Below are positions 43,839 through 55,250 of a stretch of DNA of 64,000 nucleotides, in pieces. The translations under genes and the position numbers were made by a program. Below the pieces are notes generated by a model. The model was not told the origin of the DNA, made no database searches, and worked only from the letters and a program-made list of their open reading frames with translations. The stretch lies in contig NC_080042.1 in the NCBI RefSeq assembly GCF_012489685.1, positions 35,035,158 through 35,099,157 on the forward strand. The letters run 5' to 3'. The stretch's first letter is position 1; the number at the start of each line of letters is the position of its first letter. This DNA comes from Lotus japonicus (Eukaryota > Streptophyta > Magnoliopsida > Fabales > Fabaceae).

Positions 43839-44950
43839 CCTAACGTTTACCAAAACCACGATTTTAGTCCCTCACCTAATTTAAATACAAAAATAGTCCC
43901 TCACGTTCCCTCCCGTTTGCAACGTTAGTCCTTCCATCTAATTGTTAACGGAGAAGGCTTATGTGGCAACGCACATGCCTCTCATGTGACCAAGAAAAAT
44001 TATTTAATTGCACTTTTAGTCCCTAGCTTATACACATTATGTAGTTTTGGTCCTTAAAGTTCAAAAATTGCATTTAAATTTATATAAAAACAAAAAAAAA
44101 CCAGAAAATGATAAGTATTCATATTCTTCAAATTTAATTACATATTTATTAAATCATACTCAGGCATAATATTATAAATTTTAATTTTAAATAATTAAAA
44201 ACATATGTATTGATTTGTCTATACTTATAGAATAATAAAAATATATTTAATCAATACATTTAACTTAATATAAAATATATCGGAAAAAAAAATGAAGGAT
44301 TATATATAAATAATTTCAATTTAAATTAAATAGGATGGAAAGAGAAACAATTATGATTGTTATCAAAACATTACTGAATAAGAATTTAAATAAGTATTTT
44401 ATAAAATCATAATCAGGCATAGTAAAATAAATTTTAATTTGAGTAGAATTTTTGAAGAAGATGAATAGTTATCATTTTCTATTTCTTTATTGTTTTTTTA
44501 TTAATTTGGATGCATTTTTTGAACTTTAAGGACCAAAACTACATAATGTGTATAAGTAGGGGACTAAAAGTGCAGTTAAATTATTTTTCTTGGTCACATG
44601 AGAGGCATGCGCGTTGCCACATAAGCCTTCTCTATTAAAAATTGGACGGAAGGACTAACGTTGCAAACGGGAGGGAACGTGAGGGACTATTTTTGTAATT
44701 AAATTAGGTGAGGGACAAAAATCGTGGTTTTAGTAAACGTCAGGGACTAAAGTTGAAATTAAGTCTAATGAATGTTATTATTGTAATCTGAGGATATGAT
44801 ATTGTATGCCATGATAAGACTTATGGAACCTATATATCTATCCCCTTATGCTTTATTTGTTGTCTGTATTATATTCATTATTTTGTGAGTTGACCCTCGC
44901 GCCTTGCCTTGTGTGTATTGTTTGTGTTTGGGCGGTCGACAAACTGTCAG

Positions 44951-45609
44951 ATGTCTCTAGGAGAGTGGTTCTCGACAGTTCACCCTTCGGGGGGATTCGC
45001 TACGAGATGATTGATCGGATCGACCCTGTCGCTTGGGTGATGGACCCCGCCAATCACCGCACGACTTACAAGGGGAGACTGATGGAGGATAGGATTGACG
45101 AGCATGGAGACTTGACGAAGGGAGTACTGCAGAAGTATACACTTAGCTTTGACTTGCCACCTATGGTTCGCTTTGTACCCGGTTGTAGGATGCGACCACC
45201 TTCACCACAGCTGTCTTTTGAGGAGGAGGACCCGTCTGATATTGACGCTGCTACAGGAACACTCCATGGACCGACACCTCCTGTTGCCATTGACACTACA
45301 GACATTGCGTCTTCTTCGAGGCTCATAGAGCCAAAGAAGGAGCCGGTCGCCACACCTTCCACTCGTTTAGGTGTGTCCACTTCTTCTTGTGGATATCACT
45401 TGAAACCTTTGGTTCACGTGATGGAGGAGGACATTGCCACCGACGTGGTTGACTTGGAGACAGGCTTGACTAGGGTAGTGCGTAGGACTGTGAGGAGAGA
45501 GGTTCTGGATTTGGATGTCGACGTGACCAATGTGGATTCTGACAACGAGGATGACGACTACACTAGTGAGGAGGAGGAGGAGGGTTGGAAGACCCGCTTC
45601 TTCGGGTGA
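44951..45609 (+). pseudogene. LTR-encoded acidic protein of copy 3, 1-nt frameshift
   Basis: ATG at 44951 directly follows CTGTCAG. It starts MSLGEWFSTVHPSG, and then a G-run one base shorter than in copy 2 (6 versus 7 G near 44987) throws the frame. From there the other frame is open to the stop at 45607-45609: IRYEMIDRIDP, HRTTYKGRLMEDRIDEHG, EPKKEPVATPST, VVRRTVRREVLDLDVDV, and an acidic end, EDDDYTSEEEEEGWKTRFFG. This gives the longest version of the protein, about 219 codons. It shows an acidic C-terminal tail lost from copy 2. Function unknown. Confidence 0.6.
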
Positions 45610-46058
45610 CTAGGTTAGGTGTATATAGTCGTAGCTCTGATTCGTCAGTTGTACATTTTGGGACACGGTAGGTTCCCGACATTTTGCTTTTTGTGTGGTG
45701 GTTCTCTGTATGAGAATCACAGGGAGTGGTCGAACGATAGGAGGTCTTGAGGAGGCTGTTTTGGGCTAATTCTCCCACACTTTGAAGAATTGTAATTATA
45801 ACTCTTACACTTGATCACTGGATGCGTACATTTTGCCTTCGGGCATACTTCTGTCACTTGCAGGTACTGGTGACACTTATAGTTACAGTAGGGGTTGTAC
45901 ATGTATATATATATATGGTATATCAGGTTATGTCTTAAGTTTTGAATTAAGTCCTTGTTGGACAAGTCCTTCTTTAAAAAGAAAAAAAATACTTGCATTT
46001 TCTGCACTTAGTTTAGAATCGGTTACTATTGTGACTACCTGAAATTCGGGATGTTACA

Positions 46059-46815
46059 ACAAACATAGAGGGTTTCAGATCTGGATTTGGACTTTTGGGG
46101 TTGTGGTTTATGGCTTGGGTTATTTGGGGTTCACGTGTGCCATCTCCTTCGCCAGTCCACTATCTCTTACCTCTCACCTCTCTCTCTCAGATCTCATCAC
46201 CGACCCCTCGTCTCTCTCAGTGGCGAAGAAGGACAAGAAGTTTTAAATCTCTTGCAAGGTGATGGTGGAGCGGTTTTGGTGCAGCACACAATCGAGGCCT
46301 TCGTACACGGTGGTCAACCTCTGACGCAATCGCCTCCGACTCGGTGAGGTTCGGCCCTAAGTGGTTCTGGAAGAGGAGGTGGTTGTGGCGGTGACTGTGG
46401 ATGCCAGAAACGAATAGGACAACGACGATGGATCTTAGATTGGGGAAGGAGGAGGTATCGCACCACTCATCCTCTGCTATTGGTTTGTTGGCCCTTATTC
46501 TGTTCCTTTTCTTGTTGGTTCTTTTTTGTTCTCCATGTATCTGTGATGTTTATCCTTCAATAAAATATTCTGTTTTCCATGTTTTTCCGAAAAAATCTTT
46601 GATTTGCTGGGTTTCATCAAATTCTATGTGTTTTTATTTTGAGAAGTTAAGAGATTTTGAAATTTTGGGTTATTTTGAGATTCTAGTGAAGGTGAAGAAG
46701 ATCTGGGTGAATTTAGTGATCTGAGTGAATTGAATTAAGTAGGGATTTTAGAGATTTTTAAAGTGTTTATTTTTTAATTATTTATTTCATTTTATTTTAA
46801 TTGTAATGGACTCAT
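46059..46815. other. Spacer of degenerate repeat
   Basis: Has short frames without homology and CT-rich stretches (CTCACCTCTCTCTCTCAG). The left part would join 21901 if LTR copy 3 were removed. I find no supported gene. Confidence 0.4.
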
Positions 46816-47508
46816 TTGAGGGGCATCTCTGATCATGTATTATGGGAGCTGATTCCCTTTTCTTTATGCTGGAGTATTTGGTTAGACAGAAATAATCTCA
46901 TCTTTCAAAATACGAGGTTTGCCACTGAAAACATATGGGATATGCACATCTCAAGGATCGCTTGGTGGATTAAAGCATGGCAAAAGGATTGTTCCTACTC
47001 CATGACTGATTTCCTTCTAAACTTTTCGGCAATTTCACTTAGGCCCACTTTTAATTCACCTCGCTCTGCCTTCTGGTTCCCCCCTCCGGAAAATGTCCTT
47101 AAATTCATTGTGGATGGCTCTTCTTTGGGCAATCCGGGGGTGAGTGGTGTTGGTGGGGTTCTAAGAAATTCTTCTAGGCAGATCTTGGGAGTGTTCTCAG
47201 AAGCAGCTGGTGTTCTTTGGGCCTACGAGGCGGAGGTAAAAGCCATACGTAAGGCGCTCTTATTCTGTAAACAGTTTCACTACCGAAACGTACTTATTGA
47301 ATCTGATTCGTCCATAGCGGTAGGTTGGGTGGCCTCAGTCCATAACAGGCCATGGAAGTTGTGCCAAGATCTAATACAAATTGATCTGCTTATGTCGGAA
47401 GTGGAGTGTTTAGGAGTGTCCCATATCTATCGGGAAGCTAATACTATGGCAGATCACTTGGCTAAGTCCGGATGTCGTAGACTTTTTCCTATCTGGGGGA
47501 AATACTGA
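46816..47508 (+). pseudogene. LINE ORF2 3' end: zf-RVT tail and RNase H
   Basis: 230 codons. The first part (HVLWELIPFSLCWSIWLDRN) is the segment that follows the reverse transcriptase in plant LINEs. The second is an RVT_3-type RNase H: KFIVDGSSLGNPG with the first catalytic Asp, then GVGGVLRNSS, YEAEVKAIRKAL with the Glu, LIESDSSIAV with an Asp, and YREANTMADHLAKSG with the last Asp. These match the plant non-LTR retrotransposon RNase H. The endonuclease and RT are absent, so this is a 5'-truncated insertion, as is usual for LINEs. The start at 46816 is the edge of homology, not a true initiation site. Confidence 0.85.
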
Positions 47509-48217
47509 TGTGGTCTCTTGGTCTAAAAATCTAAAATCTGGCATGTTGTTTTGGAGCTGGTTCTGCATTTTGCAGCTTCTATTTACTGATTTTGAATGCT
47601 CTGCCTTTGATGTGCTGCTGAGATGCTATCTGATATGCGGTCATTGGGGAGCATCGTTTTTGTTTCCCTTGCAGCTGATGTACTATTGATGTTATCTGAT
47701 ATGTGCTCTTGAGATGCTATCTGATATGTGCTGTTTTGTATTGCTATGTTTTTCTGCACTATTGATGGAGATGATGTTGTCGCCATGGGGTTCGTGTCTC
47801 TGGTTATTTTTGCAGCGGCTTTGTAGACCTTAGACTGACCCTTGCTTGCTGCGTGGGTTAGTATTTTTCCTGGGGTAAAGGTTTGCTTTTAGTGGCTGTC
47901 TCCAGGTTGTTCTTGGCCCCTCTTTCTCCTAAGTTTTTGGTCCTTGGGGTGTTGTCCAAGTCCTCTCCTCACGTGTGCTGTAGCTGTTTTGGTTTTTGCC
48001 TCATCCTTGTTCTTCTTTTATTTTGTTTTCTTTTCTTTTGCTCTGTTGCTAGTTAGTCTTTAGTCTCTTGTCTTTTTCTTTTGGTTATCTTTTATTCTAT
48101 TTTCCTGTTGAAGACTCTACCTTTCATTTTCCCTACCTTGAGAGGGTTGTTCTCTTGGATGTTTCTTTATTTAATAATATATATATATTCTCTTTTCTAA
48201 AAAAAAATATATAGAAT
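47509..48217 (+). mobile_element. LINE 3' UTR and A-rich tail
   Basis: A T-rich tail with several TGCTATCTGATATG(T/C)G repeats (47630-47730). It ends TTATTTAATAATATATATATATTC and then CTAAAAAAAAATA near 48200-48210. No matching target duplicate was found. Confidence 0.6.
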
Positions 48218-48629
48218 TTACAAATAGCCACATATGAGGTTCTCTCTCCTATTTGGGTTCCACATAATTTACAAATAGCTAGCCACATGCTCACTCTCTC
48301 TCCGACAAGAATGCTAACTCATAAAAAAAAACCGTCACATAAGCCAAAAACTTTGTTTTTGGACGGAAAGGAGGGGAGGGACCAAAGTTGTTAATGGAGA
48401 TTAACGTTGGGATGCGGAATGAGAATTTTGAAGTTTAGGGACCCCGATGGCACATATAGCTTTCGTGTAGGACCAAAAGTGCGATTAACCCAAACTAAAA
48501 ATTAAGAAAAATATGTATACCCAAAAAAGAAGAGAAGGAGCACATGTCTACTATTCTACATTAAGGAGCAAAAGCGGGTATTAATGCACTATAATGGTGC
48601 TGCATAGGAAGCATGTCTACCATTCCTCT
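48218..48629. repeat. Repeat fragments downstream of the aquaporin
   Basis: An AATTTACAAATAGC motif occurs at about 48217 and 48269. 48360-48495 is an inverted end of the repeat family at 18407-19225 (AAGTTTAGGGACCCCGATGG, then GGACCAAAAGTGCGATTAA). The remainder would include the aquaporin 3' UTR. Confidence 0.55.
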
Positions 48630-48779
48630 TCAGGCTCTCTTCTGTTTTACCACTGGTGGGGGAAACACAACACGGAACAGCCAAGAAGCCAGTATTGCTC
48701 CAATGAAGGGGCAGATCCAGTAAACATAGAACTGGTCCCAGGTGTTGTGCCAGTTGTTTAAGTAAGCCCAGCCAAAAGC
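48630..48779 (-). CDS. SIP1: SIP1-type aquaporin, exon 3
   Basis: Encodes residues 197-245. The acceptor is TTATTTTCAG/GCTTTTGG (AG at 48781-48780), and the stop is at 48630. It starts AFGWAYLNNWHNTWDQFYVYW, follows the second NPA box, then has the last membrane helix (CPFIGAILASWLFRVVF). The C-terminus PPPVVKQKRA is short and basic, as in ER-located SIP1 proteins. Confidence 0.9.
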   Translation of the reverse strand, partial: AFGWAYLNNWHNTWDQFYVYWICPFIGAILASWLFRVVFPPPVVKQKRA

Positions 48780-51700
48780 CTGAAAATAACACCCCAAGAA
48801 GCTGACATTAACATCAGTCACTAAGAAAATATGGTCCAAAAGAATTAAGTAATTTGCACACCAGAACCACATATGCTACAGGATCTTCAAAGAAATATGC
48901 CACAATGCATTGACTAACACTTAATGTTGACTATTTAGTATTTAAAATCAATGTTAGGAGGATGCTTTCCCTCAAGCCAATAAATTTGTTTCTGCATTAT
49001 TTATATTTCTACCATAATCAAAATAAAGGGTAGAAGAGTTGAAAATTGAAAGCATATGCCATTCATCCGGCATTAGCCCTTCTTTTTTTGTTTCCATGTT
49101 GTGAACTGTGAAAATCATTGAATAATAAGTAGTTGCTCCATGTTTTAAAGATAGTAACTAGTATTTAGTCATCACATCTATGACTATGATAGATAACTGC
49201 TAATGACAATTAGAGAGTTAGTTAGTCAATTAGATACGAGAGACTATAACCTTACATATACTAGTCTTTTTTTTTTTGGTCAATACATATACTAGTCTTA
49301 TTTCATTAGTAAGGTTACATATACTAGTCTAACCTTACTAATGAAATAAGACTAACCCAAAACAGCCCAACTCAATTGATAAAGACAGACTCGGCCAAAC
49401 AGGCCTAAAAAGACCAACTAACTATATTAGATAAGACTAAAGCCAGGCCCATGGTCAAATAGGTCCATTAGCCCCAGGCCCTGCCTCTGGGTTCCATGCG
49501 CATCAAGCACACCAGCCATCGCTCCACCTCTGCGTTCTCTGCGACTTCATGCCCCAAGGACCTCCTCTTCCTAGAACATACCTTCCAAACTAGAGGCTTC
49601 TCTTGGATCTTGCAAGGTATGAAACTTAAGTCCCATATTGGAAGCATGAGATTCTAGTGTGGGGTTTATTAGGCTTTAGGCTTTCCAACTTCAACAGCTA
49701 GCTTTTGTGGTATGGTTCTCCTAACGTTTTTATTAGACTAACACCACCTCGTCTAGGCAAAAAGAAACAATAGTAATGTTTGTATAAGCATTGCACGAAT
49801 TTAATAAAGCAGCCTATCATGAAATCAGGGTTTTTGGTTCTCATCATGGCCGATATCCCGCCATCCGCAATAACTATATTTGTCAAATATGGCGGGTTTT
49901 TGGCTCTTCGCCATGGTCTGCCATTAGCAACATTGCATGAAATATAATCCTAGCCCCTATATGGTCATTTCTAAAAAGCTTAGAACATCCATAAGGGGGA
50001 TTGACCACTTCTATAACAGAGATGCCAAAAAAGCATCATAGTAAGCCTGGAAGTTCAGCTATCCCAAGTTTTTAGTTCTTTTGACTTAATCCTTTGGTTG
50101 AAGAGAGGAAGCATCTAGTCCATTTTCAGGAAAGTGATCAACCACACAAGCAACTTATCATAACCAAATCAAAGCAAGACAAGATTAACCCATCTAGGAG
50201 CGTCTATTTAAAAGCAATCAAGATGAGGGTGAGTAAGAAACTAATAATTTTTCATACCCGCTGTACTGCAGAGGCAAAGAAAGAGAAAAGGAAAAGAAGG
50301 TTGATACTTGATATTACCATCATTGATAGCATATCAAATTGGATAGGTATAAGTGTGCGATGCCGAGTAGATTCAAACCCACAACACCATCCATATTTGC
50401 CCATTAAAGTACTGGATGAGAAATTGTTATTTGAACCGAGCTCTAATAGTTGAGAAAGAGCAATCAGAGCCAAATTATAATGGAGAATGATTTTCCATTA
50501 GATTAGAGCCAGAGGTAATGGTGATTAACGTGAGACAAATACTGGAATCATATACGAAAATAACTAAAAATAGAACTAAAGACACTAAATCTTAAACTAA
50601 TCAGTCATGTAGTAACTTCAAACAACTTCGAAGCTGTCCTATTCCTCCCTATTCAGGGGAGAGAACGACTAAAAGATATGGTTTATGTAGGAGAGACAGT
50701 GTTCTATTTCATCAACATATCCTATTTTATCTAAATCTCTTACAGTGTTACCCTCGTGATAGCATTCCATGTTTTCACTGCAGAGAAGTATCTAACTGCA
50801 CTTTCCATAGCAATATATTATTTAGCAATTACAAAATTGGAAAAGGGATGCGAACTGATAAAAACTTTTCATCAATTTCGGTTACTTCATCTAAGGGGAA
50901 AATATCAATCATAGCGGATAACAAAACAGGAAATAAGATTCACTTGACTAATCATGCAAAAGAGTTAATATTGTATGCTACAGTTTCTATTAATTAATTA
51001 TTTTAAAGTCCTTTCTTTTGGCCCTTATCTTTAATTTGCTTTCATTCTCTCACACAACATTAAGATCTGTCCTGCTCTCTCATATTTTACACACAGAAGA
51101 ACCTTTAGTCATCCCTATCAGCAATCCTGAGGAAGGAAGAAAGAGCACCTCAATCCTCAAAAAGTAGATATTACTATATTAGAATTTTCCTCATGAAGAA
51201 GATCTGAAAATTACCATCCTTTCCCTCCTTTTATCATCCCTAATAGATAACTTACGCTAAGATTTCTCTACCTTTAACTCGTTTACAGTTAGGTCCTGAA
51301 TCTTCATCTCAGAAACTGATAGACAGAGCGAGGAATAATTGAGGCTAACTGCCCGAGGAAGATATTTCACGAAGTCATAAGTAATAACTGTAATTTAGTA
51401 GGTTTTCTGTCTTCAAAAACAAATGGATTTCATGATTTCAAGCTAATATTTAACATAAATACCCTACGACACATATTGCACAGTTATTGTAAAAATTAAT
51501 GAGAAACTGACCATATTTCCACATTACAGTTTACTTTCACCTGATAGTAACATATAATAATATTGATACTTAGGAGAAAGAAGATACAGCATGATATGCA
51601 TCGCATTTTGATGAAAACAAAATTACAGCCGAGCAGGAATAAATGCGACAGTCAACTCAGGTTATAATAGATTGATTGTTTAGATGAATAAATAAACATG

Positions 51701-52311
51701 AAGACAATAGAAATAGCTGCTTTATTATTAACATCACCTTAGAAATATCCCAGCCCCTGGTTTCTATCAAATTAACATCACCTTAGAAATAACCCATTCC
51801 ATCTATCTAATGAACCATGACAAAAAGATAAAGGGATGGTATTTCATGGTTCAAGATTCAAAGCCAACTTAAGGCAAGAGGAAAGGGTCAAATTCAGAAT
51901 TCCAGAAGTCTAAAAGAGATTGATATTGACAACAAAAAGTTTCAAACATGAGAAGCAGATCAGAAGCTACAGAAAAGGGAATTAAAAGATAAGAGAATTC
52001 AGACCACCCTCATGCAGGGCCAGAACAAGGTACTGTAGTCTGTAGAAACCGGGCAGCCGCCATCCAAGAGAATTTTTTTCTTAATAAAGTAGTATTCAAA
52101 TGCTGCATTCACAAGCCTCAAAATTTTTATACTGTCTTTTTCAATTAGTCGTTCTTGATTTTACTTAGCGTGTTAAATTTCCACCCCTAATTCTTTTTTT
52201 TCTGGCTCCATCCCAGCCCTCATGATAAGAAGATGTATAGTAGTTAATTAAAACCGGTACAGGTAACAAACAAAACCAATTCAGAGAAGAAAAATATTGA
52301 TAACAACTCAC
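48780..52311 (-). other. Intron 2 of the SIP1 aquaporin, 3.5 kb
   Basis: GT at 52311-52310 (TTT/GTGAGT) and AG at 48781-48780. It holds the 23-bp perfect inverted repeat at 49294-49353 and a pair of related segments with GCGGGTTTTTGG-like sequence (49840-49930). Otherwise it is AT-rich, without a supported gene. Confidence 0.75.
49294..49353. repeat. Perfect 23-bp inverted repeat, 14-nt loop
   Basis: AGTCTTATTTCATTAGTAAGGTT at 49294-49316 and its exact reverse complement at 49331-49353, with ACATATACTAGTCT between. Confidence 0.9.
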
Positions 52312-52584
52312 AAAGGCAGGATTCATGGCTGGTCCAGTATAAGCCGAACCGGCAACGATCAAAGCTACGGTTGACATCGCCATCAACCAAGTCTTCATCA
52401 ACTCACTACGAGGACCCCTGAGCACGATGAAGAGAACAGCAAAAGTGATTGCAAATGTCAACACCCCTTCTGCAACGGCTCCTGTATGCAAGTCAACCTT
52501 CAAAGTAGGCCCTCCAATCATGTGCCTATATTTTGGTGGAATCACCTCCATAATTGCGACAACACCGCCAACTGCACCTAGCGC
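52312..52584 (-). CDS. SIP1: SIP1-type aquaporin, exon 2
   Basis: 91 codons, residues 106-196. It starts ALGAVGGVVAIMEV after the acceptor AAACAG (AG at 52586-52585). It includes GGPTLKVDLHTGAVAEG, a membrane helix (FAITFAVLFIVLRGP), another (WLMAMSTVALIVAGS), and the second NPA box MNPA at residues 192-195. The donor is GCCTTT/GTGAGT. An ATG at 52602 upstream is intronic. Confidence 0.9.
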
Positions 52585-53594
52585 CTGTTTAACACCACTC
52601 ATTCAATTCACTCACGTCTATAAAAACTCTCAAGCACCATGAAAATAATACAGAACACAAATCACAAGATAAAGAAAATGGCTGATGCATGGCTTTAAAA
52701 GCTTCTAAACTCGTGCATGTTTGAATACACTGTGGAAATCAACAGTAAAGCCAAAACCATAGCGGAAAGCCACAAAATCTAAGTGAAGTTGTTTCTATCC
52801 CCTGTGATTTTGGCTTACAGAGGTTCTCAAACATACAATATTGCAGCCACAACCATGGTTGTTATGAGTACAACATGTTGGGTTTCGTGTTGCTCATCTG
52901 CAAAAGCACTTCTAATCTTCTCAAACACAGTGTTTCATAATTAAAACAAGTTTGGTGAAATTCTTAGAAGAAATTGAGACGGACAATATCACTTTGAGGT
53001 CAAAGCAAAAAGAACATGAAAGTGATTTCAGCTCTTCTCACAAGACATTTCTATCATGTTCCCATAAAATCATGATTATAATAAATGTATTCAAACATAA
53101 ATCACATCACCTTCAACTCACTTTTACCATAATCAATTTTGTGAGTGTGTTTGGTTTGGGAAACCTCAGAATCAATTCTGGATGAAAATATCAATGTTCG
53201 GAAGTTATTTTGGATAGATGATTTCAGACCTAAAATCAATTTTGGTAGAAGTTCGAAACAGCAGCGGTTGAACATAACCAATTGTGAGATTTTACAACTG
53301 AATTTTACAACACTATTCTAACTCATTGTTTTCATACAGGTATCCAAACATAAATCACTTCACTTTTACTATCATCAATTTTATCAAAATCAATTGTGAC
53401 AAACACTCATCCGAACACACACATAATCAATTCTATCCAAAATTATTTCTTCAAAAGCTCAACCAAACATACTTCTCCAAAGCTAAACCAAGCATGCACT
53501 AACCAGTAATCATGATAGAAAAGAGACAGGAAGCAATTTTTTCCCATCAGCATCTGAAAAGACCCTTTATGGCATAAAAACAAAAGTAACAAAC
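52585..53594 (-). other. Intron 1 of the SIP1 aquaporin, 1.0 kb
   Basis: GT at 53594-53593 and AG at 52586-52585. It contains a MITE-like segment at about 53139-53506. Confidence 0.75.
53139..53506. mobile_element. Candidate MITE in SIP1 intron 1
   Basis: It begins GTGAGTGTGTTTGGTTTGGG and ends AAGCTAAACCAAGCATGCAC, an imperfect inverted match. The interior repeats ATCAATTTT/AATCAATTCT motifs in both directions. There is no coding content, and boundaries are approximate. Confidence 0.4.
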
Positions 53595-53909
53595 CTGAGC
53601 AGGGAAACGCAGAGCCATAGAGAAAAGGGTGTCTGAGCCAACACCAGCTGCATAGAAGGAAGCATTGCCGGTGGGGTTGAAGCTGGCACCACCCAATGCA
53701 TTGCCAATGATGGTGAAGATGGAGACAAGGACGAAGATGATGACAGTGGTGAGAATAATATTGGGGTAATCAAGACCATTGTAAGACAAATGATGAACAT
53801 CAAGCGCTCTGGTTATGGCGTTGGCGACCCAGCCAATGTTGGCAGAGAAAAAGACCCACATGAAAGTCAACACCGCATCTCCAATCGCTGCCTTTACTGC
53901 ATTAACCAT
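53595..53909 (-). CDS. SIP1: SIP1-type aquaporin (small basic intrinsic protein), exon 1
   Basis: 105 codons from ATG 53909. With exons 2 and 3 it makes a 245-residue protein, normal for SIP1. It starts MVNAVKAAIGDAVLTFMWVFF. The first pore box reads NPT (SFNPTGNAS, residues 78-80) rather than NPA. That is characteristic of SIP1 aquaporins and not a defect. The phase-0 junction FPAQ/ALGAVGG matches the family. SIP1 proteins are six-helix channels, mostly reported in the ER membrane. All three exons are in frame with consensus splice sites. Confidence 0.93.
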
Positions 53910-54230
53910 CTTTTCCTAACCCTTATAGGATCTCTGCGTTTACAAAGCACGAAAGTTTCTTTTTTTTGGTGGGTTTTCTTCTTGCTTTTGAAACAAGAGA
54001 GAAAAATAAAGAATCAGAATACGGGAAAAGCACAAAGCATAGAGGTTTGGTTTCGGATCAAACGATGTGAGATAGTCACCTAAAACGACTCATGTTTTGT
54101 AGAGATAATTGTGCCGGAAAATGCTAACATGGATGATGTCTATCACATTTTTGACTGACAATAACAGATAAAGTGGTCCTTCAACTCGATCGGCAAATTA
54201 AACAGATAAGCACAAACAAACAAAAATACC
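53910..54230. other. SIP1 5' leader and promoter region
   Basis: Directly upstream of the SIP1 ATG. No clear TATA box is seen. Repeat sequence begins near 54235, so the promoter may be short or include repeat DNA. Confidence 0.4.
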
Positions 54231-54234
54231 AAAG

Positions 54235-55250
54235 ATATCTTATTTTATTGACTTAATTGCATATTTGCTTCCTAATCTAACACGATTTTAGTCTCTTTTA
54301 TTTTTGATGTGAGCAATTATGATCCTTCCGTCAATCTACCATCAAAAGCTAACGGAGGATGCTGACGTAGTATCATTAATTGATGTGGAAGTCCATCTCA
54401 CCTTACCGCATGAATAATTTATTAATAAAACATTAATTTTGTAACACAAAAATTTCAGTAATAATTAAAGTTAACAAACAAAAATTTAAAAACAAAATAA
54501 CCCTAAACAAAATCTAAAATAATTAAATAAGTAAAAAAATTCCAATTTCTCCTTCATCCCACCACCGCCACCCCACCACTTCTTCACCTTTCTCTCCTTC
54601 ACGGCTTCACCACAACACCACCACCACAATACGTCGTACCAACACCGAACATTATCTGGGTTAAAAGATGGCTGGTGGTGGTTGCTTCAGAGGCGAAGAA
54701 GGATTCGCAATCTGGGTTGAAGAGAGGGGCAGGGGAAGGGCTCACAGACTAGCCAGGAAGAAGGGCTCCTGATCTGCTTGTCTACTTCTGATGGTCATTG
54801 AGGTTTCTCTCACATCTGCTTCTCTCGCATCCGCTTCTCTCCCTCTCAATCTGGGTTTCTCTCGCAAAGTGTTGATTGCGTAAAAGTGGAGAAGGATGGT
54901 GAACAAAAAAAATTGGTTTTTTGGTCAACTAGTGAAGGGAAAGATAGTGTTGATGTTGGTGAACAGAAATTCATCCCCCCGTCACTTTTGGGTTTGGGTG
55001 GGATTTCAGGCTTTGGTTATGGATCTAAATTCTGGGTTAACCGGTTTGATTTGGAAATCTAGATTTTTTCTAAAAAATCTGAGTTATAGCTCATCTTCTT
55101 GTGGTGGGAGATCAAGACTTGAGAAGAAATGGAGGTTTGGTTGTTGTTGTTTCACGGAAAAATGGGAAAGAGGAATGGATGGTTCTTTGTGTTCTAGGTT
55201 GTAATCTTGATATCTGATTAGAGGCACTATTGGGCAAGTTGCTGTTCAAT
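54235..55250. repeat. Degenerate MITE-like repeat
   Basis: The left end (GACTTAATTGCATATTTG, then CTAACGGAGGATGCTGACG) resembles the TIR of the long-TIR MITE at 36644. The interior has CACCACC-rich stretches and short frames (for example 54896-55204) with no family resemblance. The right end is not clear. Confidence 0.4.

Larger units (their letters stand above)
36644..44766. mobile_element. Long-TIR MITE (~950 bp without its insert), split by Sirevirus B
   Basis: Termini AGGCTTAATTGCAACTTTAG (left) and the inverse of AGACTTAATTTCAACTTTAG (right). The TIRs are about 250 bp long (left 36644-36670 plus 43844-44071; right 44514-44766). The flanking target duplicate is aatga (36639-36643 and 44767-44771). 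LTR copy 2 lacks the insertion at the same site. The centre is AT-rich with no ORF. The phrase TTTAGTCCCT recurs along the arms. Long TIRs suggest a Mutator-like or foldback MITE, but a 5-bp duplicate is short for Mutator. Confidence 0.8.
21902..46058 (+). mobile_element. Gypsy LTR interrupted by nested insertions (LTR copy 3)
   Basis: It starts TGTAAGACCC at 21902 and ends GGGATGTTACA at 46058. The native segments are 21902-22238, 34495-36643 and 44772-46058 (about 3.8 kb). They are collinear with the solo LTR at 7482-11467. No PBS or internal region is attached, so it is a solo LTR. The flanks (aaaaa and acaaa) match at four of five bases. Insertions are Sirevirus A (TSD ctgta) and a long-TIR MITE (TSD aatga) that itself holds Sirevirus B. 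It retains a TATA box at 34842-34848, a GAG/GTAACC donor-like site at 34983-34990, and the LTR ORF at 44951-45609. Confidence 0.88.

Noticed and set aside
46087..46724. Two plus-strand frames of 86 and 107 codons
   Set aside because: No resemblance to a known family; they sit in degenerate repeat sequence next to LTR and LINE ends.
50094..50453. 119-codon frame in SIP1 intron 2
   Set aside because: Lys-rich translation of AT-rich intron, with no homology or conserved neighbour.
53595..53909. NPT in the SIP1 pore as a damaging mutation
   Set aside because: A variant first box (NPT, NPC or NPL) is typical of plant SIP aquaporins.
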